Origin: Micromonospora yangpuensis
Lineage (GTDB): Bacteria; Actinomycetota; Actinomycetes; Mycobacteriales; Micromonosporaceae
Reading direction: 5' to 3'
NCBI RefSeq assembly: GCF_900091615.1
Contig: NZ_FMIA01000002.1
Coordinates: 2,604,001 to 2,668,000, forward strand
Length of the DNA stretch: 64,000 nucleotides
A program made the translations under genes and the position numbers. Below, one piece after another: positions 25,222-33,235 of the stretch (positions are counted from its first letter, which is position 1; every line of letters begins with the position of its first letter). The notes below the pieces were generated by a model, which saw only the letters and a list, made by a program, of their open reading frames with translations, did not search any database and was not told where the DNA came from.

Positions 25222-26283
25222 GTGGACAGGCGAGCGGTGGTGGTCGGTGGGGGTATCGGTGGGCTGGCGGCGGCGATCGGTCTGCGGCGGGCCGGTTGGC
25301 AGGTGACCGTTCTGGAGCGCGCCACCGGACTGCCGGTGACCGGCACCGGCCTCGGCATCTGGCCCGCCGCGCTGCGCGCTCTCGGTGCGCTCGGCGTGGG
25401 GGAGCAGGCGCGTCGGCGGGGACGACCGCAGCTCGGCGGGGAGTTCCGTCGCCCCGACGGCAGCCGGATCGCCAGCATGGACATGCGCAAGCTGATCCGC
25501 CGGTACGGCGAGACCGTGCACCTGATCACCCGACCGGCGCTGCTCGCCGTGCTCGCCGAGGCGCTGCCCGACGGTGTCGTCCGGTTCGGCACCCCGGTGA
25601 CCGACCTCGCCGGGCTCACCGACCGATACGACCTGGTGGTCGGTGCCGACGGGCTGCGCAGCGTGGTCCGGGCCGGGCTGTACGGCGACCGGTACCCGCT
25701 GCGGCACACCGGCACCGTGGCCTGGCGTGGGGTGGCCCCGGTGGAGGTCGCCGTGGGCGGCGAGACCTGGGGGCGGGGCACGAAGTTCGGCGTCACCCCC
25801 GAAGGACCGGGCCGGACCAACTGGTACGCGGTGCGCACCGCCCCGCCCGGCTGGCGACCCGCCGCCGGTGACCTCGCCGAACTGCGCCGGCTCTTCGGCG
25901 ACTGGCACGACCCGGTGCCCCGGCTGCTGGACGCGATGACCCCGGACGAGGTGCTCCGGCACGACGTGCACGACCTCACCCCGCTGCCGAGTTACGTCGG
26001 TGGCCGGGTCGCGCTGCTCGGCGACGCCGCCCACGCCATGACCCCCGACCTGGGGCAGGGCGCCTGCCAGGCGCTGATCGACGCGGTGTCACTGGCCGAG
26101 TGCCTCGGTGCCGGCGTGGAGGTGGCCGCCGGCCTGCGGGCGTACGACCAGAGCCGGCGACCACCGACGCAGCGGATGGCGGTGCTGGCGAGGCGGGCCG
26201 GTCGGCTCGGTCAGGTCCGGCACGCCACCCGGCTGCGCGACGGTCTGCTGCGGCTGGCCCTGGCCGCCGGCCCGCCCGGCTGA
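25222..26283 (+). CDS. FAD-dependent monooxygenase (PHBH-type)
   Basis: 353 residues. It has the dinucleotide motif VVVGGGIGGLAAAIGL at the N-terminus, the DG motif LVVGADGLRSVVR mid-protein and the GD motif RVALLGDAAHAMTPDLGQGACQAL. This is the full set for class A flavoprotein aromatic hydroxylases, which use NAD(P)H and O2 in the cytoplasm. The length is close to zeaxanthin-epoxidase-like and salicylate-hydroxylase-like single-domain members. No biosynthetic cluster surrounds it, so the substrate is unknown. The start is GTG 25222. Confidence 0.9.
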   Translation: MDRRAVVVGGGIGGLAAAIGLRRAGWQVTVLERATGLPVTGTGLGIWPAALRALGALGVGEQARRRGRPQLGGEFRRPDGSRIASMDMRKLIRRYGETVHLITRPALLAVLAEALPDGVVRFGTPVTDLAGLTDRYDLVVGADGLRSVVRAGLYGDRYPLRHTGTVAWRGVAPVEVAVGGETWGRGTKFGVTPEGPGRTNWYAVRTAPPGWRPAAGDLAELRRLFGDWHDPVPRLLDAMTPDEVLRHDVHDLTPLPSYVGGRVALLGDAAHAMTPDLGQGACQALIDAVSLAECLGAGVEVAAGLRAYDQSRRPPTQRMAVLARRAGRLGQVRHATRLRDGLLRLALAAGPPG

Positions 26284-26328
26284 CCCGCCCGCCGCGACCG
26301 GTCCGGTGCTCGGCGCGTCCGGTTCGGC

Positions 26329-26357
26329 CCCGTTCGGCCTGGCCGAGCCCGAACGGG
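26329..26357 (+). terminator. Hairpin between the FAD monooxygenase gene and ruvC
   Basis: A 9-bp perfect stem CCCGTTCGG / CCGAACGGG with an 11-base loop, 46 bp after the monooxygenase stop. It separates that gene from the ruvCAB operon. Confidence 0.65.
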
Positions 26358-26442
26358 TCGGCGTGTCCCCGGAACCGGGCTGACCCGCCGCCCAGTAGGG
26401 TGTCGAACACACGTACTGCTGGCGGTTCGGGGAGGAGGCGGC

Positions 26443-26970
26443 GTGCGGGTGCTCGGCGTCGACCCGGGGCTTACCCGGTGTGGGGTCGGCGTGGTGGAGG
26501 GGGTGCCGGGCCGGCCCTGCACGCTGGTCGCCTACCACGTGGTGCGCACCGATCCGGACGACGAGCTGCCGAACCGCCTGCTGCACCTGGACCGCTGCCT
26601 GACCGACCTGGTCGCCGAGCACCGGCCGGACGCGGTGGCCGTGGAGCGGGTGTTCAGCCAGCACAACGTCCGGACGGTGATGGGCACCGCGCAGGCCAGT
26701 GGGATCGCCGTGCTGGCCGGTGCGCGGGCCGGGTTGCCGGTGCAGACGTACACCCCGAGCGAGGTCAAGGCCGCGGTGACCGGTTCCGGTCAGGCCGACA
26801 AGCAGCAGATGACCGCCATGGTGACCCGGCTGCTGCGGTTGGCCGAGCCGCCCCGGCCGGCGGACGCCGCCGATGCCCTGGCGCTGGCCATCTGCCACGT
26901 CTGGCGGGGTGGCACGCGGTCCCGGCTGGCGGCGGCGGCGCAGCGGGCACGACGAGGAGGAGCAAGATGA
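26443..26970 (+). CDS. ruvC: Crossover junction endodeoxyribonuclease RuvC
   Basis: 175 residues from GTG 26443 ([20 protein letters not shown]), giving the first catalytic Asp at position 7. [20 protein letters not shown] supplies the catalytic Glu and [13 protein letters not shown] the C-terminal Asp pair. RuvC resolves Holliday junctions together with RuvAB during recombinational repair. GGGGAGGAGG lies just upstream. It overlaps ruvA by ATGA. Confidence 0.97.
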   Translation: MRVLGVDPGLTRCGVGVVEGVPGRPCTLVAYHVVRTDPDDELPNRLLHLDRCLTDLVAEHRPDAVAVERVFSQHNVRTVMGTAQASGIAVLAGARAGLPVQTYTPSEVKAAVTGSGQADKQQMTAMVTRLLRLAEPPRPADAADALALAICHVWRGGTRSRLAAAAQRARRGGAR

Positions 26971-27569
26971 TCGCCAGCGTACGCGGCACGGTGACCGCGA
27001 CCGGTCCGGACCACGCGGTGGTGGAGGTGGGCGGGATCGGGCTGGCCGTCCAGTGCGCCCCCGGCACGCTGGCCGAGCTGCGGGTGGGCGCGCCGGCCCG
27101 GTTGGCCACCAGCCTGGTGGTCCGGGAGGACTCGCTCACCCTGTACGGCTTCGCCGACGACGACGCCAAGGCGCTGTTCGAGCTGCTCCAGACCGCCAGC
27201 GGGGTCGGCCCCCGGCTGGCCCAGGCGGTGCTCGCCGTGCACTCCCCCGAGGAGGTGCGCCGGGCCGTGGCCAACGCCGACATCGGCGCGCTGACCCGGG
27301 TGCCGGGGATCGGCAAGAAGGGCGCCGAGCGTCTGGTGCTGGAGCTGCGGGACCGGATCGGCCCGGTGCCGGTGGGCACCGACGGCGCGGCCGGGGTGAC
27401 CGCCGGGGCCTGGCCCGAGCAGGTCCGTCAGGCCCTGGTCGGGCTCGGCTGGACGGCCGGCCAGGCCGACCAGGCGGTGGCCGCGGTGGCCGAGACCGTC
27501 GAGGGTCCGCCGCCGCCGGTGCCGGTGCTGCTCCGGCAGGCCATCCGGCTGCTGGGCCGGACCCGATGA
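26967..27569 (+). CDS. ruvA: Holliday junction branch migration protein RuvA
   Basis: 200 residues. OB-fold start [25 protein letters not shown], helix-hairpin-helix elements [15 protein letters not shown] and [21 protein letters not shown], and a C-terminal RuvB-contact domain ([19 protein letters not shown]). It is a tetramer that binds the four-way junction and loads RuvB. ATGA overlaps link it to both ruvC and ruvB. Confidence 0.97.
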   Translation: MIASVRGTVTATGPDHAVVEVGGIGLAVQCAPGTLAELRVGAPARLATSLVVREDSLTLYGFADDDAKALFELLQTASGVGPRLAQAVLAVHSPEEVRRAVANADIGALTRVPGIGKKGAERLVLELRDRIGPVPVGTDGAAGVTAGAWPEQVRQALVGLGWTAGQADQAVAAVAETVEGPPPPVPVLLRQAIRLLGRTR

Positions 27570-28633
27570 GCGAGACCGAGGGGCTGATCTCGGCGTACGC
27601 CACCGACGCCGAGCGCGACGCGGAGGTCAGCGTCCGGCCCCGACGGCTGGCCGAGTTCATCGCCCAGCACCGGGTCCGCGACCAGCTCGACCTGCTGCTG
27701 CAGGGGGCCATGCGCCGGGGTTCCCCACCGGACCACATCCTGCTCTCCGGGCCGCCGGGGCTGGGCAAGACCTCGCTTGCCAACATCGTCGCCGCCGAGC
27801 TGGGCACCGGGATCCGGGTGACCAGCGGCCCGGCCATCGAACGCTCCGGGGACCTCGCCGCCATCCTGACCGGCCTGGCCGAGGGCGACGTGCTCTTCAT
27901 CGACGAGATTCACCGGATCGCCCGCCCGGCGGAGGAGCTGCTCTACAGCGCGATGGAGGACTTCCGGGTCGACGTGGTGGTCGGCAAGGGGCCGGGGGCC
28001 ACCGCGATCCCGCTGGACGTGGAGCCGTTCACCCTGGTCGGCGCGACCACCCGGTCGGGCCTGTTGACCGGCCCGATGCGGGACCGGTTCGGCTTCGTCG
28101 CGCACCTGGACTTCTACTCCCCGGCCGATCTGGAGGCGCTGCTGCACCGCTCGGCGCGGATCCTGGGGGTGCCGATCACCGACGACGGCGCGGCCGAGAT
28201 CGCCGGCCGGTCCCGGGGCACCCCCCGGATCGCCAACCGGCTGCTGCGCCGGGTGCGCGACTTCGCCGAGGTCCGGGCCGACGGCGTGGTCACCGTGGAG
28301 ACCGCCCGCGCCGCGCTCACCGTGTACGACGTCGACGCGCTCGGCCTGGACCGGCTGGACAAAGCGGTGTTGACCGCGCTTGTCGAGTCGTTCCGGGGCG
28401 GTCCGGTCGGGCTCTCCACCCTGGCCGTGGCGGTGGGGGAGCAGCCGGACACGGTCGAGGAGGTCTGCGAGCCGTTCCTGGTCCGGGCCGGCCTGTTGGC
28501 CCGGACGCCCCGGGGCCGGGTCGCCACCGAGGCCGCCTGGCACCATCTCGGCCGTATCCCACCGAATGGTACATTTGCCACCGAGTTGCCCGCCGTGCCC
28601 GACCTGTTCTCCGGCGCGCCGGATGAGCCGTGA
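27566..28633 (+). CDS. ruvB: Holliday junction branch migration ATPase RuvB
   Basis: 355 residues. Walker [12 protein letters not shown], Walker [10 protein letters not shown], sensor 1 GATTRSG and the arginine-finger/sensor 2 region [18 protein letters not shown] winged helix ([23 protein letters not shown]) ends the protein. It is the hexameric motor of RuvAB branch migration. ATG 27566 overlaps the ruvA stop. Confidence 0.98.
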   Translation: MSETEGLISAYATDAERDAEVSVRPRRLAEFIAQHRVRDQLDLLLQGAMRRGSPPDHILLSGPPGLGKTSLANIVAAELGTGIRVTSGPAIERSGDLAAILTGLAEGDVLFIDEIHRIARPAEELLYSAMEDFRVDVVVGKGPGATAIPLDVEPFTLVGATTRSGLLTGPMRDRFGFVAHLDFYSPADLEALLHRSARILGVPITDDGAAEIAGRSRGTPRIANRLLRRVRDFAEVRADGVVTVETARAALTVYDVDALGLDRLDKAVLTALVESFRGGPVGLSTLAVAVGEQPDTVEEVCEPFLVRAGLLARTPRGRVATEAAWHHLGRIPPNGTFATELPAVPDLFSGAPDEP

Positions 28634-28772
28634 TCCGTTCGTGATCTGTGTCGCATTCGGCGTTCCCAGGTGCAGGGACTAGACTCGCCGCGGTCTGTAC
28701 AGGACGTGAGAACTCGCCTCCGCTCCGGCGCCCGACGCGTCGGTCCGGGGGCTGATGGGAAGGTCAGCAACC

Positions 28773-29123
28773 GTGCTTATCGCAGCAGAGGGCGGCGGAG
28801 GAGCGAGCAGTTTCACGCCGCTCCTGATGATCGCTCTGCTCTTCGGCGTCATGTACTTCATGATGATCCGCCCCCAGCAGAAGCGCCGCCGGGAGGCGGA
28901 GCAGATGCAGTCCGGGCTGTCCGCCGGCGACGAGGTGGTCACCATCGGCGGTCTCTACGGCACGGTGACCGACGTCGACGACGAGACCGTCCTGCTGGAG
29001 GTCGCCCCCGGCGTGCAGACCCGGTACGCGCGCCCGGCCATCGCCCGGGTGACCAAGCGGGTCGAGCAGGAGGAGGAGACGTCCACCGGCACCACCGAGG
29101 GCGTCGAAGTCGTCAAGGAGTAG
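28773..29123 (+). CDS. yajC: Preprotein translocase accessory subunit YajC
   Basis: 116 residues from GTG 28773. One N-terminal membrane segment (FTPLLMIALLFGVMYFMMI) is followed by RPQQKRRREAEQMQ, the signature of YajC, then a small beta domain (GDEVVTIGGLYGTVTDVDDETVLLEVAPG). A start at ATG 28755 would add six residues. GTG is preferred because GGAAGG lies 9 bases before it and family members begin near LIAAEGG. It partners SecD and SecF encoded next. Confidence 0.93.
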   Translation: MLIAAEGGGGASSFTPLLMIALLFGVMYFMMIRPQQKRRREAEQMQSGLSAGDEVVTIGGLYGTVTDVDDETVLLEVAPGVQTRYARPAIARVTKRVEQEEETSTGTTEGVEVVKE

Positions 29124-29344
29124 CTACCGCGCCCGTCGGGCAGCGGATATTGTCACAAGTGGATAGACAGGTCGGTGCCCGTCCCGGCACTCCCACGCCC
29201 CCCGTCCTTCGCCGCTGAGCCGGCGACGCGGGGGTGTCGTGCCAGGCGGGGAGCCGGCCAGGCACCGACGTCGCCGGGATCTCCGGCCCGACCTCCGCAG
29301 CCGTTCGCACCGGCGGCGCGACCGTACAGGGAGACAGGACAGCC

Positions 29345-31210
29345 GTGGCACCACCTCAGGGACAGATGCGCCCCGGGCGGCAGCTCGCCGTGCTCGGGAT
29401 CATCTTCGTGGTCCTCTATCTTTTGGTGTTCTTCGCGGGCGGTGCCAGCGGTGGCTGGAAGGACCGGTTGGAGCCTCGGCTCGGGCTGGACCTGGTCGGC
29501 GGCACCCGGTTGACGCTGGAGGCGACCAACACCGTCGACGGCCGGCCGCCGACGTCGGAGAACCTCGAAGAGGCCCGGCAGATCATCGAGAGCCGGGTCA
29601 ACGCCTACGGGGTGGCCGAGGCCGAGGTGGTGACCGAGGGCGACCGAAACATCGTCATCTCCCTGCCCGGTGAGAACCGCGACCTGACCGACGTCGGCAG
29701 CGCCGCCGAGCTGCGTTTCCGCAAGGTGCTCAAGGCCGCCGACGGCAGTGGCACGATCGCGCCGCCGCCGGCGGCGACGCCGAACCCGTCCGGCAGCCCG
29801 GCACCCAGCCCCTCCGGCGGCACCGAGCCGGAGGTCACCTCCTCGCCCTCGGGCGGACAGGGCGGGATGGCCCCCACCCCGGATGCCACCCCGACGCCGA
29901 GCGCCCCGGCCCCCTCGCCGAGCGCCAGCGCCGCGCCGGAGACGCAGACCATCGAGCAGCAGCGCCAGGCCGTGCAGCAGAAGGTGGGCGCCGAGGCCTG
30001 GCAGGCGGCCAACGCCCTGCAGGCCCCGGCCGACCTGGCCACCGACCCGTCGCTGGCCGAGAAGCTCGCCCCGTTCGCCGAGCTGACCCCGCGCGAGGTG
30101 GCGGTGCTGCCGGTCCCGGTGCAGTTCAACGTGCCTACCGTCGGCTGCGCCCAGCTCGACGAGCGGCCCCCGGCGTCGATCAAGGACGAGAACCAGCAGG
30201 CGGTGGCCTGCGAGGCCGGCGCCAAGTACCTGCTGGACCAGGCCAAGGTGCTCGGCACCGACGTCAGCGGCGCCAGCGCGGTGATGGACCAGACCAGCCA
30301 GTGGGTGGTCAGCCTGGACTTCAAGAGCGGGGGCCAGGAGAAGTGGACCGAGCTGACCCGTGAGTCGTTCAACAACACCGGGCAGGCCTGCGACGCCAGC
30401 GCGCTGGGCCAGGACGGCAAGTGCCGGGTCGCGGTCGTGCTGGACAACCGGATCGTCTCCGCCCCCGAGATCCAGGGCGTGCTGACCGGTAGCTCGCAGA
30501 TCACCGGCAACTTCACCCAGGCCGCCGCCAGCGAGCTGGCCGGCAACCTGCGCTACGGCGCGCTGCCGGTGACCTTCGAGGAGCAGGAGCAGCAGAACGT
30601 CACCGCCACCCTGGGCGAGAGCCACCTGCGCGCCGGTCTGCTCGCCGCGGGTATCGGCATGCTGCTGGTCGTCATCTACTCGTTCTTCTACTACCGGCTG
30701 CTCGGCTCGGTGATCTTCCTGAGCCTGGTGCTGTCGGCGCTGCTGCTCTTCGGCGCGATCGTCTTCCTGGGCCGGCAGATCGGCTTCACCCTGACCCTCG
30801 CCGGGATCGCCGGCATCATCGTCTCGCTCGGTGTGGCCGCGGACTCCTTCGTCATCTACTTCGAACGGCTCAAGGACGAGATCCGCGAGGGCCGCAGTCC
30901 GCGCAGCGCGGTGCCTCGGGCCTGGACCCGGGCCCGTCGGACGATCATCTCGGCGAACGCCATCACGCTCATGTCGGCGGTGGTGCTCTACGTCGTGTCG
31001 GTAGGCACGGTGAAGGGCTTCGCCTTCGCCCTCGGCCTGGCCACCGTCCTGGACCTGCTGGTGGTCTTCCTCTTCCGGCACCCGATCATGACGATGTTCG
31101 CCCGCACCCGGGCGTTCCTGTCCCCGCGGGTCAGCGGCCTGGGCCGGGCCCTGCCCGCCCGCACCGAGCAGCCGGCCAAGCCCCGTAACCAGCGCGTCAA
31201 GGAGGCCTGA
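29345..31210 (+). CDS. secD: Protein translocase subunit SecD
   Basis: 621 residues from GTG 29345. TM1 (LAVLGIIFVVLYLLVFF) is followed by the D1 signature RLGLDLVGGTRLTLEA. The large P1 head is next, then five C-terminal membrane segments, including ITLAGIAGIIVSLGVAADSFVIYFERLKDEIREG-type sequence. SecDF uses the proton gradient to pull exported proteins. Between about residues 139 and 200 there is a Pro/Ser/Thr-rich insert (TPNPSGSPAPSPSGG and similar) not present in most SecD proteins; it probably forms a flexible external linker. Confidence 0.97.
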   Translation: MAPPQGQMRPGRQLAVLGIIFVVLYLLVFFAGGASGGWKDRLEPRLGLDLVGGTRLTLEATNTVDGRPPTSENLEEARQIIESRVNAYGVAEAEVVTEGDRNIVISLPGENRDLTDVGSAAELRFRKVLKAADGSGTIAPPPAATPNPSGSPAPSPSGGTEPEVTSSPSGGQGGMAPTPDATPTPSAPAPSPSASAAPETQTIEQQRQAVQQKVGAEAWQAANALQAPADLATDPSLAEKLAPFAELTPREVAVLPVPVQFNVPTVGCAQLDERPPASIKDENQQAVACEAGAKYLLDQAKVLGTDVSGASAVMDQTSQWVVSLDFKSGGQEKWTELTRESFNNTGQACDASALGQDGKCRVAVVLDNRIVSAPEIQGVLTGSSQITGNFTQAAASELAGNLRYGALPVTFEEQEQQNVTATLGESHLRAGLLAAGIGMLLVVIYSFFYYRLLGSVIFLSLVLSALLLFGAIVFLGRQIGFTLTLAGIAGIIVSLGVAADSFVIYFERLKDEIREGRSPRSAVPRAWTRARRTIISANAITLMSAVVLYVVSVGTVKGFAFALGLATVLDLLVVFLFRHPIMTMFARTRAFLSPRVSGLGRALPARTEQPAKPRNQRVKEA

Positions 31211-31213
31211 GCA

Positions 31214-32398
31214 ATGGCTGATAATGGTCTGGGTGCCCGGCTCTACCGGGGCGAGGCCGGTCTCGACATCGTCGGCCGGCGCAGGCTGTGGTTCTCGGTC
31301 GCCGGCGTGCTGGTCCTGCTCGCGGTGCTCAGCGTCGGGATCCGCGGGTTCAGCCTGGGCATCGAGTTCGCCGGCGGCAACTCCTTCCAGGTGCCGGCCA
31401 GCGTCGGCACCCTGGAGGAGGCCGAGACGCAGGTCGACGAGGCGCTGGCCGGCCCGGGCGGCGGCGCCGAGGTGGTCACCGCCCAGCAGGTCGGTGGCAC
31501 CAGCGGCAACTTCTACGAGATGCGGACCACCCAGCTCTCCACGGAGCAGGCCAACGCGGTCAAGACCGACCTGGCCGAGCGGTTCGGCATCCCCGCCGAC
31601 CAGATCAGCGGCAACCAGGTGAGCGAGGCCTGGGGCAAGCAGGTCACCTCGCGGGCGCTGCTCGGTCTGGTGATCTTCATCGCCCTGGTCACGCTCTACC
31701 TGGTGGTGCGCTTCGAGTGGCGGATGGCGGTCGCCGCCATCTTCTCCCTGGTGATGAACCTGGTCCTCACCGCCGGCATCTACTCGGCGGTCGGCTTCGA
31801 GGTGACCCCGTCGACAATCGTCGGTTTCCTCACCATCCTGGGCTTCGCGCTCTACGACGTGGTGGTGGTCTTCGACAAGGTGCAGGAGAACACGAAGGGC
31901 ATCACCGCCAACAACAACCAGACCTACGGTGACGCGGCCAACCTGGCGGTCAACCAGAGCCTGATGCGGTCGCTGAACACCTCCGTGGTCGCCCTGCTGC
32001 CGGTCGGCGGTCTGCTCTTCATCGGTGCCGGTCTGCTGGGCGCGGGGACCCTGAAGGACCTCGGTCTGGTGCTCTTCGTCGGTATGGCGATGGCGTTCCT
32101 GACCTCCATCCTGCTGGCCACCCCGCTGCTGGTGGTGCTCAAGAACCAGGAGCCTCGCATCCAGTCGCACAACAAGCGGGTGCTGGCCCGCCGGGGTGCC
32201 CTCGCCTCGGGGGAGAGCACCCCGAAGGGCGCGCCGCGTACCGCCGAGGAGCCGGACCACGAGCCCGACCAGGAGGTGCCGGCGCTGGCCGGCGCGACGC
32301 CGAAGGTCGGCGCCCGGCCGGCGGGCAAGCGCTCCGCCGGGGCCCGGGGCGGCCGGCCCGGCGGCGGCAACCGGCCGGGCGGCGCCAAACGGCGCTGA
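31214..32398 (+). CDS. secF: Protein translocase subunit SecF
   Basis: 394 residues. It opens MADNGLGARLYRGEAGLDIVGRRRLWF, then TM1 and GIEFAGGNSFQV, the SecF head signature. Five more membrane segments include VGFLTILGFALYDVVVVFDKVQENT. The C-terminal 85 residues are a cytoplasmic Arg/Gly/Pro-rich tail (RGGRPGGGNRPGGAKRR), longer than in model SecF. It lies 3 bp after secD and is clearly co-translated with it. Confidence 0.97.
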   Translation: MADNGLGARLYRGEAGLDIVGRRRLWFSVAGVLVLLAVLSVGIRGFSLGIEFAGGNSFQVPASVGTLEEAETQVDEALAGPGGGAEVVTAQQVGGTSGNFYEMRTTQLSTEQANAVKTDLAERFGIPADQISGNQVSEAWGKQVTSRALLGLVIFIALVTLYLVVRFEWRMAVAAIFSLVMNLVLTAGIYSAVGFEVTPSTIVGFLTILGFALYDVVVVFDKVQENTKGITANNNQTYGDAANLAVNQSLMRSLNTSVVALLPVGGLLFIGAGLLGAGTLKDLGLVLFVGMAMAFLTSILLATPLLVVLKNQEPRIQSHNKRVLARRGALASGESTPKGAPRTAEEPDHEPDQEVPALAGATPKVGARPAGKRSAGARGGRPGGGNRPGGAKRR

Positions 32399-32432
32399 CC
32401 GGGTCGCACCACCCACCCGGTGACAACCGGTT

Positions 32433-32478
32433 CGACGGCGTCCTTCATGCTGTGCGCGCAGCATGCAGGACGCCGTCG
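32433..32478 (+). terminator. 46-base hairpin between secF and apt
   Basis: Arms CGACGGCGTCC (32433-32443) and GGACGCCGTCG (32468-32478) are perfect. Inside them CATGCTG (32446-32452) pairs with CAGCATG (32459-32465) around the loop TGCGCG, so the stem is about 19 bp with one mismatch. No T-run follows. It is probably the end of the sec operon or an attenuator for apt, whose GTG lies 25 bp downstream. Confidence 0.65.
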
Positions 32479-32502
32479 TCGTCGAAGGGGAACGGAAGCG
32501 CC

Positions 32503-33066
32503 GTGCCGGAGACCGAGAACTCAGTACGCGGAGACAGCGGCCCCGAGGTGGCCGCCCTGGTGGCCAGCCGGGTGCTGGACGTGCCGGACTTCCCCGTACC
32601 CGGTGTCCTGTTCAAGGACCTGATGCCGCTCTTCGCCGACGGCGCGGTGTTCCGCGAGGTGACCGACCGGATCGTGGCCCACCACGGCCGGGACTCCTTC
32701 GACGTGGTGGTCGGCATCGAGGCGCGCGGGTTCGTGGTCGCCGCCGCCGTCGCGTACGCCACCGGGGTGGGCGTGGTGCCGGTGCGCAAGGCCGGCAAGC
32801 TGCCCCGGGCGGCCCACTCGGCCTCCTACGCCCTGGAGTACGGCGAGGCCACCCTCCAGGTGCACACCGACGCGTTCACCGCCGGACACCGGGTGCTGGT
32901 GGTCGACGACGTGCTCGCCACCGGTGGCACCGCCGGGGCCACCCTCGACCTGGTCGAGCGGGCCGGCGGCACCGTCGCCGGCTTCACCGTGCTGCTGGAG
33001 TTGGCCTTCCTCGGTGGCCGGGACCGGCTCGCCCCGCGTCCGGTCCATGCCCTGCTGACCGTTTGA
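32503..33066 (+). CDS. apt: Adenine phosphoribosyltransferase
   Basis: 187 residues from GTG 32503. [17 protein letters not shown] is the Apt N-terminal signature, [17 protein letters not shown] is the pyrophosphate loop, and [20 protein letters not shown] is the PRPP-binding motif. It salvages adenine to AMP with PRPP. A longer reading from 32452 would start inside the hairpin loop and is rejected. It is placed between secDF and relA, as in other actinobacteria. Confidence 0.95.
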   Translation: MPETENSVRGDSGPEVAALVASRVLDVPDFPVPGVLFKDLMPLFADGAVFREVTDRIVAHHGRDSFDVVVGIEARGFVVAAAVAYATGVGVVPVRKAGKLPRAAHSASYALEYGEATLQVHTDAFTAGHRVLVVDDVLATGGTAGATLDLVERAGGTVAGFTVLLELAFLGGRDRLAPRPVHALLTV

Positions 33067-33235
33067 CCCCGGTGGGCCGGCGGGCCGAGGTGGACCCGTA
33101 CGACCGGCGGAGCGGCAGGGCACGGTGCGTACGGGTAGCATTGCCCATTGCTGGCCGGGCGGGCGACCGTCCGGCGGTGTGATACCCAGGCCGGCCCTGA
33201 CGGTCGGCGCATCCCGGCGAGCGGTGAGGAGGCCG

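Noticed and set aside
22813..26034. A 1073-codon minus-strand open frame over dnaE end, the PLP enzyme, the B12 protein and the monooxygenase
   Set aside because: It runs antisense through four well-supported genes with low-complexity Gly/Arg/Pro composition; an artefact of GC-rich codon structure.
29153..32464. A 1103-codon minus-strand frame over secD/secF
   Set aside because: Antisense shadow of secDF; no motifs and no ribosome site.
32452..32502. Earlier GTG start for apt
   Set aside because: It lies inside the hairpin loop and lacks a ribosome site; the extra residues do not resemble Apt.
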